Shown one piece after another: positions 1 through 8,163 of a stretch of 42,089 nt of DNA. Below the pieces are notes generated by a model, which was not told the origin of the DNA, did no database searches, and saw only the letters and a program-made list of their open reading frames with translations. A program made the translations under genes and the position numbers. Origin of the DNA: an uncultured Clostridia bacterium (GTDB lineage: Bacteria > Bacillota > Clostridia > Oscillospirales > Oscillospiraceae); contig CALCRH010000027.1 in NCBI GenBank assembly GCA_937894515.1, positions 1 to 42,089 on the forward strand, written 5' to 3'. How positions within the stretch are numbered: position 1 is the stretch's first letter; every line of letters begins with the position of its first letter.

Positions 1-2
1 TT

Positions 3-317
3 TTGATGCCGTCCAAGAGCGAACCCTGCGGCCTTTCCCAGATGATCGCCATGCGATACGGCACCGTACCCATCGTGCGAAAGACCGGTGGTCTGGCCGA
101 CAGCGTGAAATCCTGTCAGGTGGGACAGAAAGACGGCACGGGGTATCTCTTTGACGAGTACAATGCCCATGATATGCTGGCGGTGATCGCACAGGCCGTG
201 GGTCTGTATAACGGTGATCCCGAGGGCTTTGCGTCTGTGCAAAGACGGGGCATGACCGCGGACTTCAGCTGGAAAAAGAGCGCCAAAGAATATCACGATA
301 TCTATGTAAAACTGTAA
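3..317 (+). CDS. glgA: Glycogen synthase, C-terminal part (cut by window start)
   Basis: Glycogen synthase (GT5) transfers glucose from ADP-glucose to the non-reducing end of an alpha-1,4-glucan in the cytoplasm. Only about the last 104 residues are present; the reading frame enters from outside the window, so the first Met shown is not the true start. The segment SKSEPCGLSQMIAMRYG followed by GTVPIVRKTGGLADSV is the hallmark C-terminal nucleotide-sugar-binding part of bacterial GlgA, including the E-P-C-G-L motif and the TGGL turn. glgP begins 15 bp after the stop, so the two genes probably form one glycogen-metabolism operon. The family is clear; the gene is partial. Confidence 0.93.
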   Translation: MMPSKSEPCGLSQMIAMRYGTVPIVRKTGGLADSVKSCQVGQKDGTGYLFDEYNAHDMLAVIAQAVGLYNGDPEGFASVQRRGMTADFSWKKSAKEYHDIYVKL

Positions 318-332
318 GGAGACCCTATCAAT

Positions 333-2750
333 ATGACCTATTCCAAGCAACAACTCAAACAAGCAATACAGCAAAAACTGCGACTGAATTATGGCTGCAC
401 CGAAGAACAGGCCAACGACGGCGAGATGATGAAAGCCTGTGCCATGGTGCTGCGTGACATCATGGCAGAGCGCGGCGTGGACAGTCGCCAGAAAACGCTG
501 AAAGAGGAAAAGCGCACGGTACACTACCTGTCCATGGAGTTCCTGATGGGACGCAGCCTGATGAAAAACGCCTATAATCTGAGGGTAATGGAGCCTCTGC
601 GCCAGGCCATTGACGAGCTGGGCTTCAAGGCAGCGGATATCTTCGAGATCGAGCCGGATGCCGGCTTAGGCAACGGCGGTCTGGGTCGTCTGGCTGCCTG
701 CTATCTGGACAGCATGACCACGATGGAGATACCGGCGGTTGGCTATTCCATCTGCTACGAGCTGGGTCTTTTCAAGCAGAAGATCGTGGAGGGCCAGCAG
801 GTGGAGATGCCGGATGACTGGAAGAGCCTGGGCGATGCCTGGCTGCTGCCCAAACCTCAGGAGGCAGAGGAGATCCATTTCGGCGGTAAGGTCCGTACCT
901 ATTGGGACAACGGCCACATGATGGTGGTGCATGAAGACTACACCCGTGTGTTGGCCATTCCCTGCGACATGGAGATCGCCGGTTACGACACCGATCAGGT
1001 CAATACCCTGCGGCTATGGGATGCCCGGTCACCCAAGCCCATCGATATGGCGCTGTTCTCCCAGGGCCAGTATCTCCGCAGCGGTGAAGAACGTGCCATG
1101 GCGGACGTGATCTCCAAGGTGCTGTACCCCGAGGACAACCACTATGAGGGCAAGAGTCTGCGATTGAAGCAGCAGTACTTCTTTGTCAGTGCCACGGTAC
1201 AGTCCATCACCCGCAAGCACATTGAAGCTTACGGTACTCTCAGCAATTTCCATGAAAAGAACGTGATCCAGATCAACGATACCCACCCGGCGCTGGTGAT
1301 TCCGGAACTGATGCGGATCCTGATTGACGATGCCGGTATGGCCTGGGACGAGGCGTGGCACATTACCACCAATGCAGTGGCCTATACCAACCATACGGTG
1401 CTGTCTGAGGCACTGGAGGTCTGGCCCCAGCAGCTTATGGAGCAGCTTCTGCCCCGGGTATGGCAGATTCTGGTGGAAATTGCCCGCCGCTGGCAGGAAA
1501 AGGTGGAGAACTTCTACCACGATCCCGCCAAGACCGCCAAAATGGCTGTCATTTGGGACGGCGCGGTCCGTATGGCCAACCTGTGCATTGCCGGCGGTAT
1601 GGCGGTCAACGGTGTCAGCGCTCTGCACAGCGATATTCTGCGCCATGATGTATTCCGCGAGTCGGCGGAGATGGAACCGGAAAAGTTCAAAAACGTTACC
1701 AACGGTATTGACCACCGCCGCTGGCTCAGTGAGATCAACCCCGGCCTGGATGCGCTGTTGAAAGAAACTGTGGGCGAGAAATATCTGACCCACGCCGATC
1801 GGCTTATCGAGCTGGAGAAGTACGCTGATGATGCGTCCGTGCTCAAGCGTATGGAGCAGATCAAGCAGGAAAATAAGCAGCGTTTTGCTCTTTGGGCGAA
1901 ACGTCAGCAGAGCGTGGTGCTGAACACCGATGGCATCTTCGATGTCCAGGTCAAGCGTCTGCACGAATACAAGCGCCAGCTCCTCAACGTGCTGCACATC
2001 ATTTACCTCTATCAGCAGCTGCAGGATAACCCCAATATGGAGATGACGCCCCATACCTTCCTGTTCGGTGCCAAGGCTGCCCCCGGTTATGCTGTGGCCA
2101 AACGCATCATCCGGCTCATCAACTCTCTTGCCGATCAGATCAACAATGATCCCATCTGCAAGGACAAATTGCAGGTGGTGTTCCTGGAGAACTATCGCGT
2201 TTCCATGGCAGAACTGTTGATGCCTGCCAGCGAGGTGAGCCAGCAGATCTCCACTGCCGGCAAGGAAGCCAGCGGTACCGGCAATATGAAGTTTATGATC
2301 AACGGCGCCCTGACCGTGGGTACCTTGGACGGCGCCAATGTGGAGATGCATGACGTGCTGGGCGATGAAAATATGTTCCTGTTCGGCCTCCATGCCGATG
2401 AGGTAGCTCGTCTGCGCCCCAACTACGATCCCCATCTGCTTTACGAGCGGGATCCCATGCTGCGCCGTGTGGTGGATCAGCTCAAATACGGTTTCCGTGA
2501 CGGCGTCAGCTACGAGGACCTGTGGCAGCGTCTGGTGTTCGGCGGCAACTGCGTTCCCGACCAGTATATGCTCTTGGCGGACTTGCCTGACTATATTCTG
2601 GCAGAGCGCCGTATGATGGACGCCTATGGTGACCGCCAGGGTTGGAACCGTAAAAGCCTGATCAACGTGTCTCGCAGCGGAATCTTCGCCGCAGACCGTT
2701 CCATTGCGGACTATGCCAATACGATCTGGCACGTACCTTATAAAAAGTAA
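333..2750 (+). CDS. glgP: Glycogen/starch phosphorylase
   Basis: A PLP-dependent GT35 enzyme that phosphorolyses alpha-1,4-glucan to glucose-1-phosphate. Its 805 residues match the usual family length of about 800. Visible motifs: the N-terminal YLSMEFLMGR segment, the GNGGLGRLAACYLDS glycine-rich region, the KRLHEYKRQ motif, and the PLP-binding GTGNMKFMINGALT with the Schiff-base lysine near residue 653, followed by GTLDGANVEM. Start chosen at the ATG preceded by AAGGAG. It lies directly behind glgA, so storage and mobilisation of glycogen are probably co-transcribed. No N-terminal regulatory extension like that of animal enzymes is visible. Confidence 0.97.
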   Translation: MTYSKQQLKQAIQQKLRLNYGCTEEQANDGEMMKACAMVLRDIMAERGVDSRQKTLKEEKRTVHYLSMEFLMGRSLMKNAYNLRVMEPLRQAIDELGFKAADIFEIEPDAGLGNGGLGRLAACYLDSMTTMEIPAVGYSICYELGLFKQKIVEGQQVEMPDDWKSLGDAWLLPKPQEAEEIHFGGKVRTYWDNGHMMVVHEDYTRVLAIPCDMEIAGYDTDQVNTLRLWDARSPKPIDMALFSQGQYLRSGEERAMADVISKVLYPEDNHYEGKSLRLKQQYFFVSATVQSITRKHIEAYGTLSNFHEKNVIQINDTHPALVIPELMRILIDDAGMAWDEAWHITTNAVAYTNHTVLSEALEVWPQQLMEQLLPRVWQILVEIARRWQEKVENFYHDPAKTAKMAVIWDGAVRMANLCIAGGMAVNGVSALHSDILRHDVFRESAEMEPEKFKNVTNGIDHRRWLSEINPGLDALLKETVGEKYLTHADRLIELEKYADDASVLKRMEQIKQENKQRFALWAKRQQSVVLNTDGIFDVQVKRLHEYKRQLLNVLHIIYLYQQLQDNPNMEMTPHTFLFGAKAAPGYAVAKRIIRLINSLADQINNDPICKDKLQVVFLENYRVSMAELLMPASEVSQQISTAGKEASGTGNMKFMINGALTVGTLDGANVEMHDVLGDENMFLFGLHADEVARLRPNYDPHLLYERDPMLRRVVDQLKYGFRDGVSYEDLWQRLVFGGNCVPDQYMLLADLPDYILAERRMMDAYGDRQGWNRKSLINVSRSGIFAADRSIADYANTIWHVPYKK

Positions 2751-2823
2751 CAAAAACTCCCACGGGATATTTCCGCAGGAGTTCAGTCTGTCAAAAAGAG
2801 CGATACCGAATGGTATCTCTCTT

Positions 2824-2997
2824 CAGCTTGTCGAAAAACCACATTTTGTCATTCCCACGCCAGTGTGCACACTGGCGTGGGAATCCGTTTTTCTTTGATG
2901 AACAGGACGATTTCGGCATATTTTATAACTTTTTTACGGATTGCGAACCAGTGACATCGGTCACTGGTTCGCAATGACAGACTTTTTCGACAAGCTG
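2824..2997. repeat. Palindromic mobile-repeat mosaic (MITE/REP-like)
   Basis: A 15-bp perfect inverted repeat (CAGCTTGTCGAAAAA at 2824-2838; its reverse complement at 2983-2997) bounds the element. Inside are a perfect 34-bp palindrome at 2851-2884 (ATTCCCACGCCAGTGTG arm) and a second dyad at 2940-2975 with 16-bp arms (ATTGCGAACCAGTGAC) and a 4-nt loop. GTCATT and AATGAC next to the outer arms extend the symmetry. There is no coding capacity. An imperfect hairpin (GATACC-GAAT-GGTATC) lies just upstream around 2797-2822. The architecture is that of a non-autonomous palindromic repeat; its activity is unknown. Confidence 0.75.
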
Positions 2998-3013
2998 CGG
3001 TGCGGAAAAATGG

Positions 3014-3310
3014 ATGCTTTTGGAGGACCGAGGCATCCCGGAAAAGTATATGTTCGCTGTGATGCGGGAAATCCAGGAAAATATCCTGTATCAAAGCGGG
3101 AACTATCTGGTTTTGTGCGGTGCAGAGAAGAAACCGGCGTTTTCGGGAAATACTTATGTGCAGGATGATCTGGGAGGTCTATGCCTTTGGAGTACCGGAA
3201 CAGGCAGTGCACGGGGCCTGGATGAGTATTTGTTTAACAGCGCGGCAGAAACAATAATTCGGGATATAATCGGAGATACCACGGCGATTGTACCGAAGCG
3301 GTCTTACTGA
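3014..3310 (+). pseudogene. Unrecognised protein fragment, probably 5'-truncated
   Basis: A 98-codon open frame whose upstream continuation runs into the palindromic repeat without an obvious ribosome site at the first ATG. The translation (for example YLVLCGAEKKPAFSG and LDEYLFNSAAETIIRDI) looks protein-like, but I do not recognise a family. The most economical reading is the 3' end of a gene whose 5' part was lost when the repeat mosaic arrived. It could instead be a chance frame. No function is proposed. Confidence 0.3.
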
Positions 3311-3372
3311 AAAAGAACCACCGTGCATACGGGAAGTTTGTATAGTGTCGATGTGGGCTTATAAAGCATATC

Positions 3373-3400
3373 TTGCTTTTTGGCAGAAATTACGTATAAT
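3373..3400 (+). promoter_or_regulatory. Promoter for the MNT antitoxin gene
   Basis: TTGCTT (3373-3378), 16-bp spacer, perfect TATAAT (3395-3400). It lies 33 bp upstream of the ATG at 3433, which has a good AGGAAAGGAGAG ribosome site. Confidence 0.6.
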
Positions 3401-3432
3401 GTGGATAGAATATTGAGGAAAGGAGAGATTAT

Positions 3433-3759
3433 ATGATTTATTCAACCGAGCAGATTCGTGAGATCATAGCGCCGATTGCACAGCAGTTTCATTTGAATGC
3501 AGTGTACCTGTTTGGCTCCTATGCCCGTGGGGAAGCCCATGCGGACAGCGACATTGATTTGCTGGTGGATCTCTCCGGCACCAATATTAAATCTCTGCTT
3601 TCTCTGGGTAGTGTTTATTGCGCCTTGGAAGATGCCTTAGGTAAGAAAATCGATCTGATTACGCTATCGTCTTTGGAGCAGGAGACATCCCATACCTCGG
3701 ATATTCTGTTCCGTCAGAATCTGCAAAAAGAAAGGGTGACGCTGTATGCTGCAAGCTGA
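3433..3759 (+). CDS. MNT-domain nucleotidyltransferase (MntA-type antitoxin)
   Basis: A 108-residue minimal nucleotidyltransferase. The signature is GSYARGEAHADSDIDLLVD: G28-S29 followed, after ten residues, by D40-x-D42, the GSx10DxD motif of MntA antitoxins. In the known family these proteins AMPylate and silence a HEPN RNase toxin (HepT) encoded immediately downstream with a short overlap. Here the downstream gene starts in the expected overlapping position (3746) but stops after 24 codons, so the antitoxin appears orphaned. It has its own promoter and strong ribosome site. The family is clear; the biological role without a partner is uncertain. Confidence 0.85.
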   Translation: MIYSTEQIREIIAPIAQQFHLNAVYLFGSYARGEAHADSDIDLLVDLSGTNIKSLLSLGSVYCALEDALGKKIDLITLSSLEQETSHTSDILFRQNLQKERVTLYAAS

Positions 3760-3820
3760 TAGGCAACGGCTGCTCCACAATGGATCGACTGATCGACCCG
3801 TTCAAAGAAGTGTGGGCTGA
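3746..3820 (+). pseudogene. HepT (HEPN toxin) 5' stub
   Basis: An ATG at 3746 overlaps the MNT gene by 14 bp, the usual arrangement for mntA-hepT. The first residues, MLQADRQRLL, match the typical HepT beginning (M-L-x-x-D-R-Q-R). The frame ends at TGA 3818-3820 after 24 codons and the HEPN RxxxxH active site is absent in any frame down to 3882. I infer that the toxin gene was deleted, leaving only its start. Confidence 0.55.
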
Positions 3821-3882
3821 ATATCGAAATGTAAATGATTTGCAGCAAAAAAGCACAACAGAGAGAAAGGCGGTTTTGATAA

Positions 3883-5181
3883 ATGGCTATGTATAGAGAA
3901 AAGACGGGAGACGATCCCAACAAGATTGCAAGTACTTATGCATTAGATGTACTTGACAGGGCCAATGTTTACGGAATCGGTACAATAATGGAAAACAATC
4001 CCACATTCAGAGTGTTCCTGGATGAGGATGTTGAAGAGGGCAGACTGCGAAACGCAATTTTGAAAGCGTTTGAGAGCATCCCGTATATGAAAAGTAAGCT
4101 GTGCTATGACGGGATCTATTACCTTGCAGACAATTCCAACGAACTGCCGATTCATCACTGTCGGTTCGAAGACAGGCCGCTTAAATTCGGCAGAAAAAGC
4201 GGCGGCTATCTGTTCCAGGTATCCTATGACAAAAACGAGCTTGTTTTTGACTGGGCACATATCACCACAGACGCACTGGGATTCCTGCTGTTTATGAAAG
4301 CGGTGCTTGCAGCGTATTTCGGCATAGAGCAAAAAGTCGATTCGGACATCTACGCAAAGCTTCCGGTGGAAGAACAGTATGACAGCAAGGCGGAGCACGG
4401 TTTTCTCAAGCCCCAGGCAGAAGGCTTCGATCCGGACCGGATCCCCCACGACTCACCGCTTGGTTCCTGCCGCTGCACAATACTGTCTGTTTCGGCGCAG
4501 CAGATATTGACCTATCGCAACCGCGTTGATGCAACCCCCGCTGCCATTCTCTCTGCGCTGATTGCCGAAACATTCCGACAGCATCTGAAAAAAAGCAGCG
4601 GTACTCCCGCTGAAAATAATAATGTCAAGGGTAAGATCGTTGTTTCCACAAGGAAAGTGCTTGATGTTACCACCTTGCACAACTGCTATATGCAGCTGTT
4701 TGTCACCTATACGGATGCTTTTGATAAATTGGATTTTTCAACCGTCTGCACCGTTTTCAGAGCGTATATGGATCTTGCTGTGCAGAAAGAGTCGGTTTTG
4801 AATAACATCAAGCTTCAGAAGGAATCCCTGCTGGAGCTGGAGCAGAACCCGGATCAGGAACTTGTTTGGGAAACCGTCAAAAAACAGGCCATTGAAAAGA
4901 GAAAGCACTACTGCAACTTTAACTTTTCCTATTTCGGCACACTGCCCTTCGGCGAAGAGATCATGTCCCATGTCGTTGACTTCCACGCCATTTGCCTCAA
5001 CGAAAACAGCGACTTCGCCGTGTTTGCCTATTCGTTTAACGACAGGATTTATCTATCCATCTGTGAGAATTACAAGAATGACGACCTGATCTCTAGGCTG
5101 ATCTCCACGGGAGAAAAACTCGGCATTGATTTAGAAAAATTGTCTGTATTACCTTATGAGCAGGCATATTTTGAAATATAA
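3883..5181 (+). CDS. Condensation/alcohol-acetyltransferase-like acyltransferase
   Basis: A 432-residue protein of the CoA-dependent acyltransferase / condensation-domain superfamily (WES, AATase and PapA5-like). The catalytic HxxxD is visible as H126-I-T-T-D130 followed by ALGFLLFMKA, as expected for the conserved active-site turn. The N-terminal half FRVFLDEDVEEGRLRNAILKA resembles the first acceptor-side lobe, and a second lobe follows to about residue 430. No carrier-protein or adenylation domain is present, so it is a stand-alone enzyme. Its natural substrates cannot be read from the sequence. A racemase-like gene follows 18 bp downstream, suggesting one operon that might acylate an amino-acid or peptide substrate (inference). 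Confidence 0.7.
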   Translation: MAMYREKTGDDPNKIASTYALDVLDRANVYGIGTIMENNPTFRVFLDEDVEEGRLRNAILKAFESIPYMKSKLCYDGIYYLADNSNELPIHHCRFEDRPLKFGRKSGGYLFQVSYDKNELVFDWAHITTDALGFLLFMKAVLAAYFGIEQKVDSDIYAKLPVEEQYDSKAEHGFLKPQAEGFDPDRIPHDSPLGSCRCTILSVSAQQILTYRNRVDATPAAILSALIAETFRQHLKKSSGTPAENNNVKGKIVVSTRKVLDVTTLHNCYMQLFVTYTDAFDKLDFSTVCTVFRAYMDLAVQKESVLNNIKLQKESLLELEQNPDQELVWETVKKQAIEKRKHYCNFNFSYFGTLPFGEEIMSHVVDFHAICLNENSDFAVFAYSFNDRIYLSICENYKNDDLISRLISTGEKLGIDLEKLSVLPYEQAYFEI

Positions 5182-5199
5182 ATAGGGAGGGATCACCGG

Positions 5200-5922
5200 A
5201 TGAAGAAGCTCGGCTTAGTGGGCGGTACAGGACCACTGTCAACGATCGAGTATTATAAAGAGATCACCCGGATTGTAAGCGAAAAAACAAACGGTGAGCA
5301 ATTCCCTGAGCTGACGGTGGACAGCGTAGAGCTATATACCTTGGTGCGGATGCTGGAAGAGAAAAAATATGACGAGGCGTGTGAATATCTCGGCACGTCG
5401 GTAAAGCGTCTGGCGAACTGCGGGGCGGACTATGTGGCATTTACCGCAGTTACTTGCCATATTCTGTTTCCGCAGGTGGCCGCTCTCTGTCCTGTCCCCA
5501 TGATCAGTATCCCGGAGACAACAGCGGAATATATTGCGGGAATGGGATATAAAAAGGTCGGTCTGCTGGGAACGATCTTTACGATGGAGAATGACTATCT
5601 GTCCGGACCGATCACGATGCGCGGCATCGAAGTGATTGTCCCGTCCAAAGAGGAGAGACAACTGGTCAGCAACCGGATCTATTCTGAGCTGGAACGGAAC
5701 ATCATAAAGCCGGAAACGGTGGCAGAGCTGGTCACCGTTATTGAACGTATGAAGGCGGAAGATGGTATTGAAGCAATCATTCTGGGCTGTACAGAGCTTC
5801 CGCTTGTGCTGAATGACAGCATCAGCCCAGTGCCATGCATAGATACTGTGAAGATACACATTGATAAACTGGTGAGGCTTATCATAGAAGATCACCTCCC
5901 GACAATGAAGCCGCTGGAATAA
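5200..5922 (+). CDS. Aspartate/glutamate racemase family protein
   Basis: A 240-residue two-domain racemase homologue. The start MKKLGLVGGTGPLSTIEYY and the second catalytic loop LGCTELPL (Cys197) are typical of the aspartate/glutamate racemase (YgeA/RacX) group. The first catalytic loop, normally C-x-N-T-x-H, reads T82-A-V-T-C-H87, so a Thr sits at the usual first-Cys position and a Cys lies just before the His. An asymmetric Thr/Cys pair is known in some L-specific Asp/Glu racemases, so activity is plausible but may be one-sided. AGGGAGG precedes the ATG. It follows the acyltransferase in the same direction and is closed by a strong terminator at 6032. Confidence 0.8.
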   Translation: MKKLGLVGGTGPLSTIEYYKEITRIVSEKTNGEQFPELTVDSVELYTLVRMLEEKKYDEACEYLGTSVKRLANCGADYVAFTAVTCHILFPQVAALCPVPMISIPETTAEYIAGMGYKKVGLLGTIFTMENDYLSGPITMRGIEVIVPSKEERQLVSNRIYSELERNIIKPETVAELVTVIERMKAEDGIEAIILGCTELPLVLNDSISPVPCIDTVKIHIDKLVRLIIEDHLPTMKPLE

Positions 5923-6031
5923 GCGAGCAGCAAGCTTTATGCAGCTCAGTAGGCGGAAAACAAGCAGTAATCTATCTGACGGTTTGATAGATTTTGAAAA
6001 TCCCACAGGGATAAAAAACAGGATTAAAAGA

Positions 6032-6074
6032 GAAAGCAGGAGAACGGATTTAGACCGTTCTCCTGCTTTCTTTT
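6032..6074 (+). terminator. Rho-independent terminator after the racemase gene
   Basis: Perfect 16-bp stem (GAAAGCAGGAGAACGG 6032-6047 / 6055-6070), 7-nt loop, followed by TTTT. The 277-bp stretch between the racemase stop and the next gene holds nothing else that I can identify. Confidence 0.85.
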
Positions 6075-6199
6075 CCGCTTTTTCTCTATACAGACGAAAT
6101 CCGCTTGTTGACAAGCGGGGGAAACGATGATATTTTAATGTAGACATTTTATATTTAATAGGTATAGCCTTGCTTTGGGGCGGTGTCAGAGGGAAAAGC

Positions 6200-6943
6200 A
6201 TGGAGAACATCACCAGCCGGAAAAATGAATATCTGCTGCATTTGAAAAAGCTGGCAGCATCCGCTGCCTATCGGCGGGCGTGTGGAGAGTTCCTCTGCGA
6301 CAGCCCGAAACTGCTGGATGAGGCGCTGAAATGGAACGCCGCGATTACGGCAGTCATCTCTACGAATGGTGTGGAAATCGCCGATGTGCGCTGCGTAACT
6401 GTGCCGGAGGATGTGATGGCATCGGTATCGCCGATGAAAACGCCCCAGGGCGTGCTGTTTACCTGTAAGATGCGGTCGGCGGAGATACCGGAGAAATTGC
6501 CCGGACAGCGCTATGTGGTGCTGGACGGCGTACAGGATCCGGGCAACGTGGGAACGGTATTGCGGACGTTGGACGCCTTTGATGCAGATGGGTTGATTTT
6601 GCTGGCGGACTGTGCGGATCCGTACAGTCCCAAGACGGTACGGGCTACGATGGGCGCCATCTTCCGGCGGCCGGTGTACACCATGACGGCGCGGGAGATG
6701 AAAGATCTGTTGGATCGCAGCGCCATACCGCTGTATGGTGCAGCACTACGCCGGGACACGGTAGATGCCAGAGAGGTAAACTATTGTCCCAGCGCCATCG
6801 CCATCGGATCAGAAGGCCGGGGTTTGACGGAGAAAGTACTTGCCCTGTGCGACAAGACCATTCAGATCCCTATGTCACCTCGCTGCGAATCGCTGAATGC
6901 GGCTATCGCGGCAAGCGTACTATTGTGGGAGAGCTATCGATAA
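6200..6943 (+). CDS. TrmH/SpoU-family RNA 2'-O-methyltransferase
   Basis: A SAM-dependent SPOUT methyltransferase that 2'-O-methylates rRNA or tRNA. Start placed at 6200 (MENITSRKNEYL) because AGAGGG lies at proper distance; a longer frame from 6170 has no ribosome site. The N-terminal part is the L30e-like substrate-binding domain (residues ~1-90). The SPOUT domain shows the three motifs: VLDGVQDPGNVGTVLRT, IAIGSEGRGL and IPMSPRCESLNAAIAAS, the last forming the trefoil knot with the conserved Glu-Ser-Leu-Asn. Its exact target nucleotide is not deducible. It heads a tightly packed run into dprA, 18 bp apart. Confidence 0.9.
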   Translation: MENITSRKNEYLLHLKKLAASAAYRRACGEFLCDSPKLLDEALKWNAAITAVISTNGVEIADVRCVTVPEDVMASVSPMKTPQGVLFTCKMRSAEIPEKLPGQRYVVLDGVQDPGNVGTVLRTLDAFDADGLILLADCADPYSPKTVRATMGAIFRRPVYTMTAREMKDLLDRSAIPLYGAALRRDTVDAREVNYCPSAIAIGSEGRGLTEKVLALCDKTIQIPMSPRCESLNAAIAASVLLWESYR

Positions 6944-6961
6944 AGAAAAGGAGGGTGCGGT

Positions 6962-8146
6962 ATGGCAGCATTGAAATACTGGGTCTGGCTGGCAGAGCTT
7001 GTTGGCGTGAGCAATTACAGCAAACTGCAGCTGCTGCAGCATTTTGGCTCGCCGGAGGACGTCTACTATGCCGCACCGGAGGACTACGGTCAGGTAGAGG
7101 GACTCAAACGGGAGCAGATCGAACTGCTGGGGGAGAAATCCTTACAGCGGGTAGAGCAGATCCTGCAGGATTGCGCCAAAGAGGAGATCTTCCTGATCAC
7201 CATGGACGATGCGCTGTATCCCCTGCGCCTGAAAAACATCTATGACCCACCGATCCTGCTCTATGGAAAGGGGAAAATGCCCATTTTCGATGACGAAGTG
7301 GTGATCTCCATGGTGGGAACGCGATCCTGTACACCCTATGGTATCAGCTGCGGCGAAGAACTGGGTTACGAATTGGCAAGACAAGGTGCGCTGGTGGTGT
7401 CCGGCATGGCAAAAGGCGTAGATGCTGCCTGCCTGCGTGGCGCATTGCGTGCCGGCGGTTTTACCTGCGCGGTATTGGGCTGCGGTGTCGATGTGCCATA
7501 TCCTGCCGAGAATCGGCGGCTGTATGAGGATATCCTGGCTACCGGTGTGATTCTGTCGGAGTATCCGCCGAAAACGGAACCGGAGCCCTGGCGCTTTCCC
7601 CAACGAAATCGTATCATGAGCGGCTTGAGTGTGGGAACCCTGGTCGTGGAGGCACCGGAGCGATCCGGCGCGCTGATTACGGCGGGCGATGCGCTGGAGC
7701 AGGGGCGGGAAGTATTTGCCGTACCGGGACCTATCAATGCACCCGGCAGCCGGGGTTGCCACAAGCTGATCCGTGAGGGTGCCGGACTGGTCAGCTGCGC
7801 GTGGGATCTATTAAGCGAATACGAAAGCCGTTATCCCCACAAACTGCACCGGGAGGAAAAAACACTGCCGGCGATGCCGCCCCAATCCGGTGCGCCTCGA
7901 AAGAAAGAGGAGAAGAAGGCCAATACGCTGCCTGTGATCGATGGCAAGTCTGCGGGACTGACGGACGATCAGATCGCGGTGTTACAGGTGCTGAAGTGTG
8001 ACGCGGATCTGTTGACCGATGCGATTGCAGAGGAAACCGATATCCCTATCCGGCGGGTGCTGTCGGCGCTGACCATGCTGGAAATTGACGGCTATGTGAA
8101 AAAATCGGGTACGCAGAGCTTTGTGCGTACCGTGGACATTCAGTAA
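6962..8146 (+). CDS. dprA: DNA-processing protein DprA
   Basis: DprA (Smf) binds incoming single-stranded DNA during transformation and loads RecA; it is also common in non-competent Clostridia. The 394 residues contain an N-terminal SAM-like helical segment, the Rossmann-fold core with SMVGTRSCTPYG, VVSGMAKGVDAACLRGAL, VLGCGVDVPYP and the PQRNRIMSGLS loop, and a C-terminal winged-helix part (about residues 325-394, ending in VLSALTMLEIDGYVKKSG). ATG follows GGAGGGTGCGGT. Gene order dprA-topA-trmFO is conserved in Firmicutes, which supports the call. Confidence 0.95.
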   Translation: MAALKYWVWLAELVGVSNYSKLQLLQHFGSPEDVYYAAPEDYGQVEGLKREQIELLGEKSLQRVEQILQDCAKEEIFLITMDDALYPLRLKNIYDPPILLYGKGKMPIFDDEVVISMVGTRSCTPYGISCGEELGYELARQGALVVSGMAKGVDAACLRGALRAGGFTCAVLGCGVDVPYPAENRRLYEDILATGVILSEYPPKTEPEPWRFPQRNRIMSGLSVGTLVVEAPERSGALITAGDALEQGREVFAVPGPINAPGSRGCHKLIREGAGLVSCAWDLLSEYESRYPHKLHREEKTLPAMPPQSGAPRKKEEKKANTLPVIDGKSAGLTDDQIAVLQVLKCDADLLTDAIAEETDIPIRRVLSALTMLEIDGYVKKSGTQSFVRTVDIQ

Positions 8147-8163
8147 GGCGAGGAGTAAACGCT

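Noticed and set aside
1029..2753. 574-codon minus-strand frame opposite glgP
   Set aside because: A shadow of the glgP coding strand; no family resemblance, no ribosome site, and it fully overlaps a clear gene.
5332..6213. 293-codon minus-strand frame across the racemase gene
   Set aside because: Overlaps a recognised racemase and its terminator; translation has no family resemblance.
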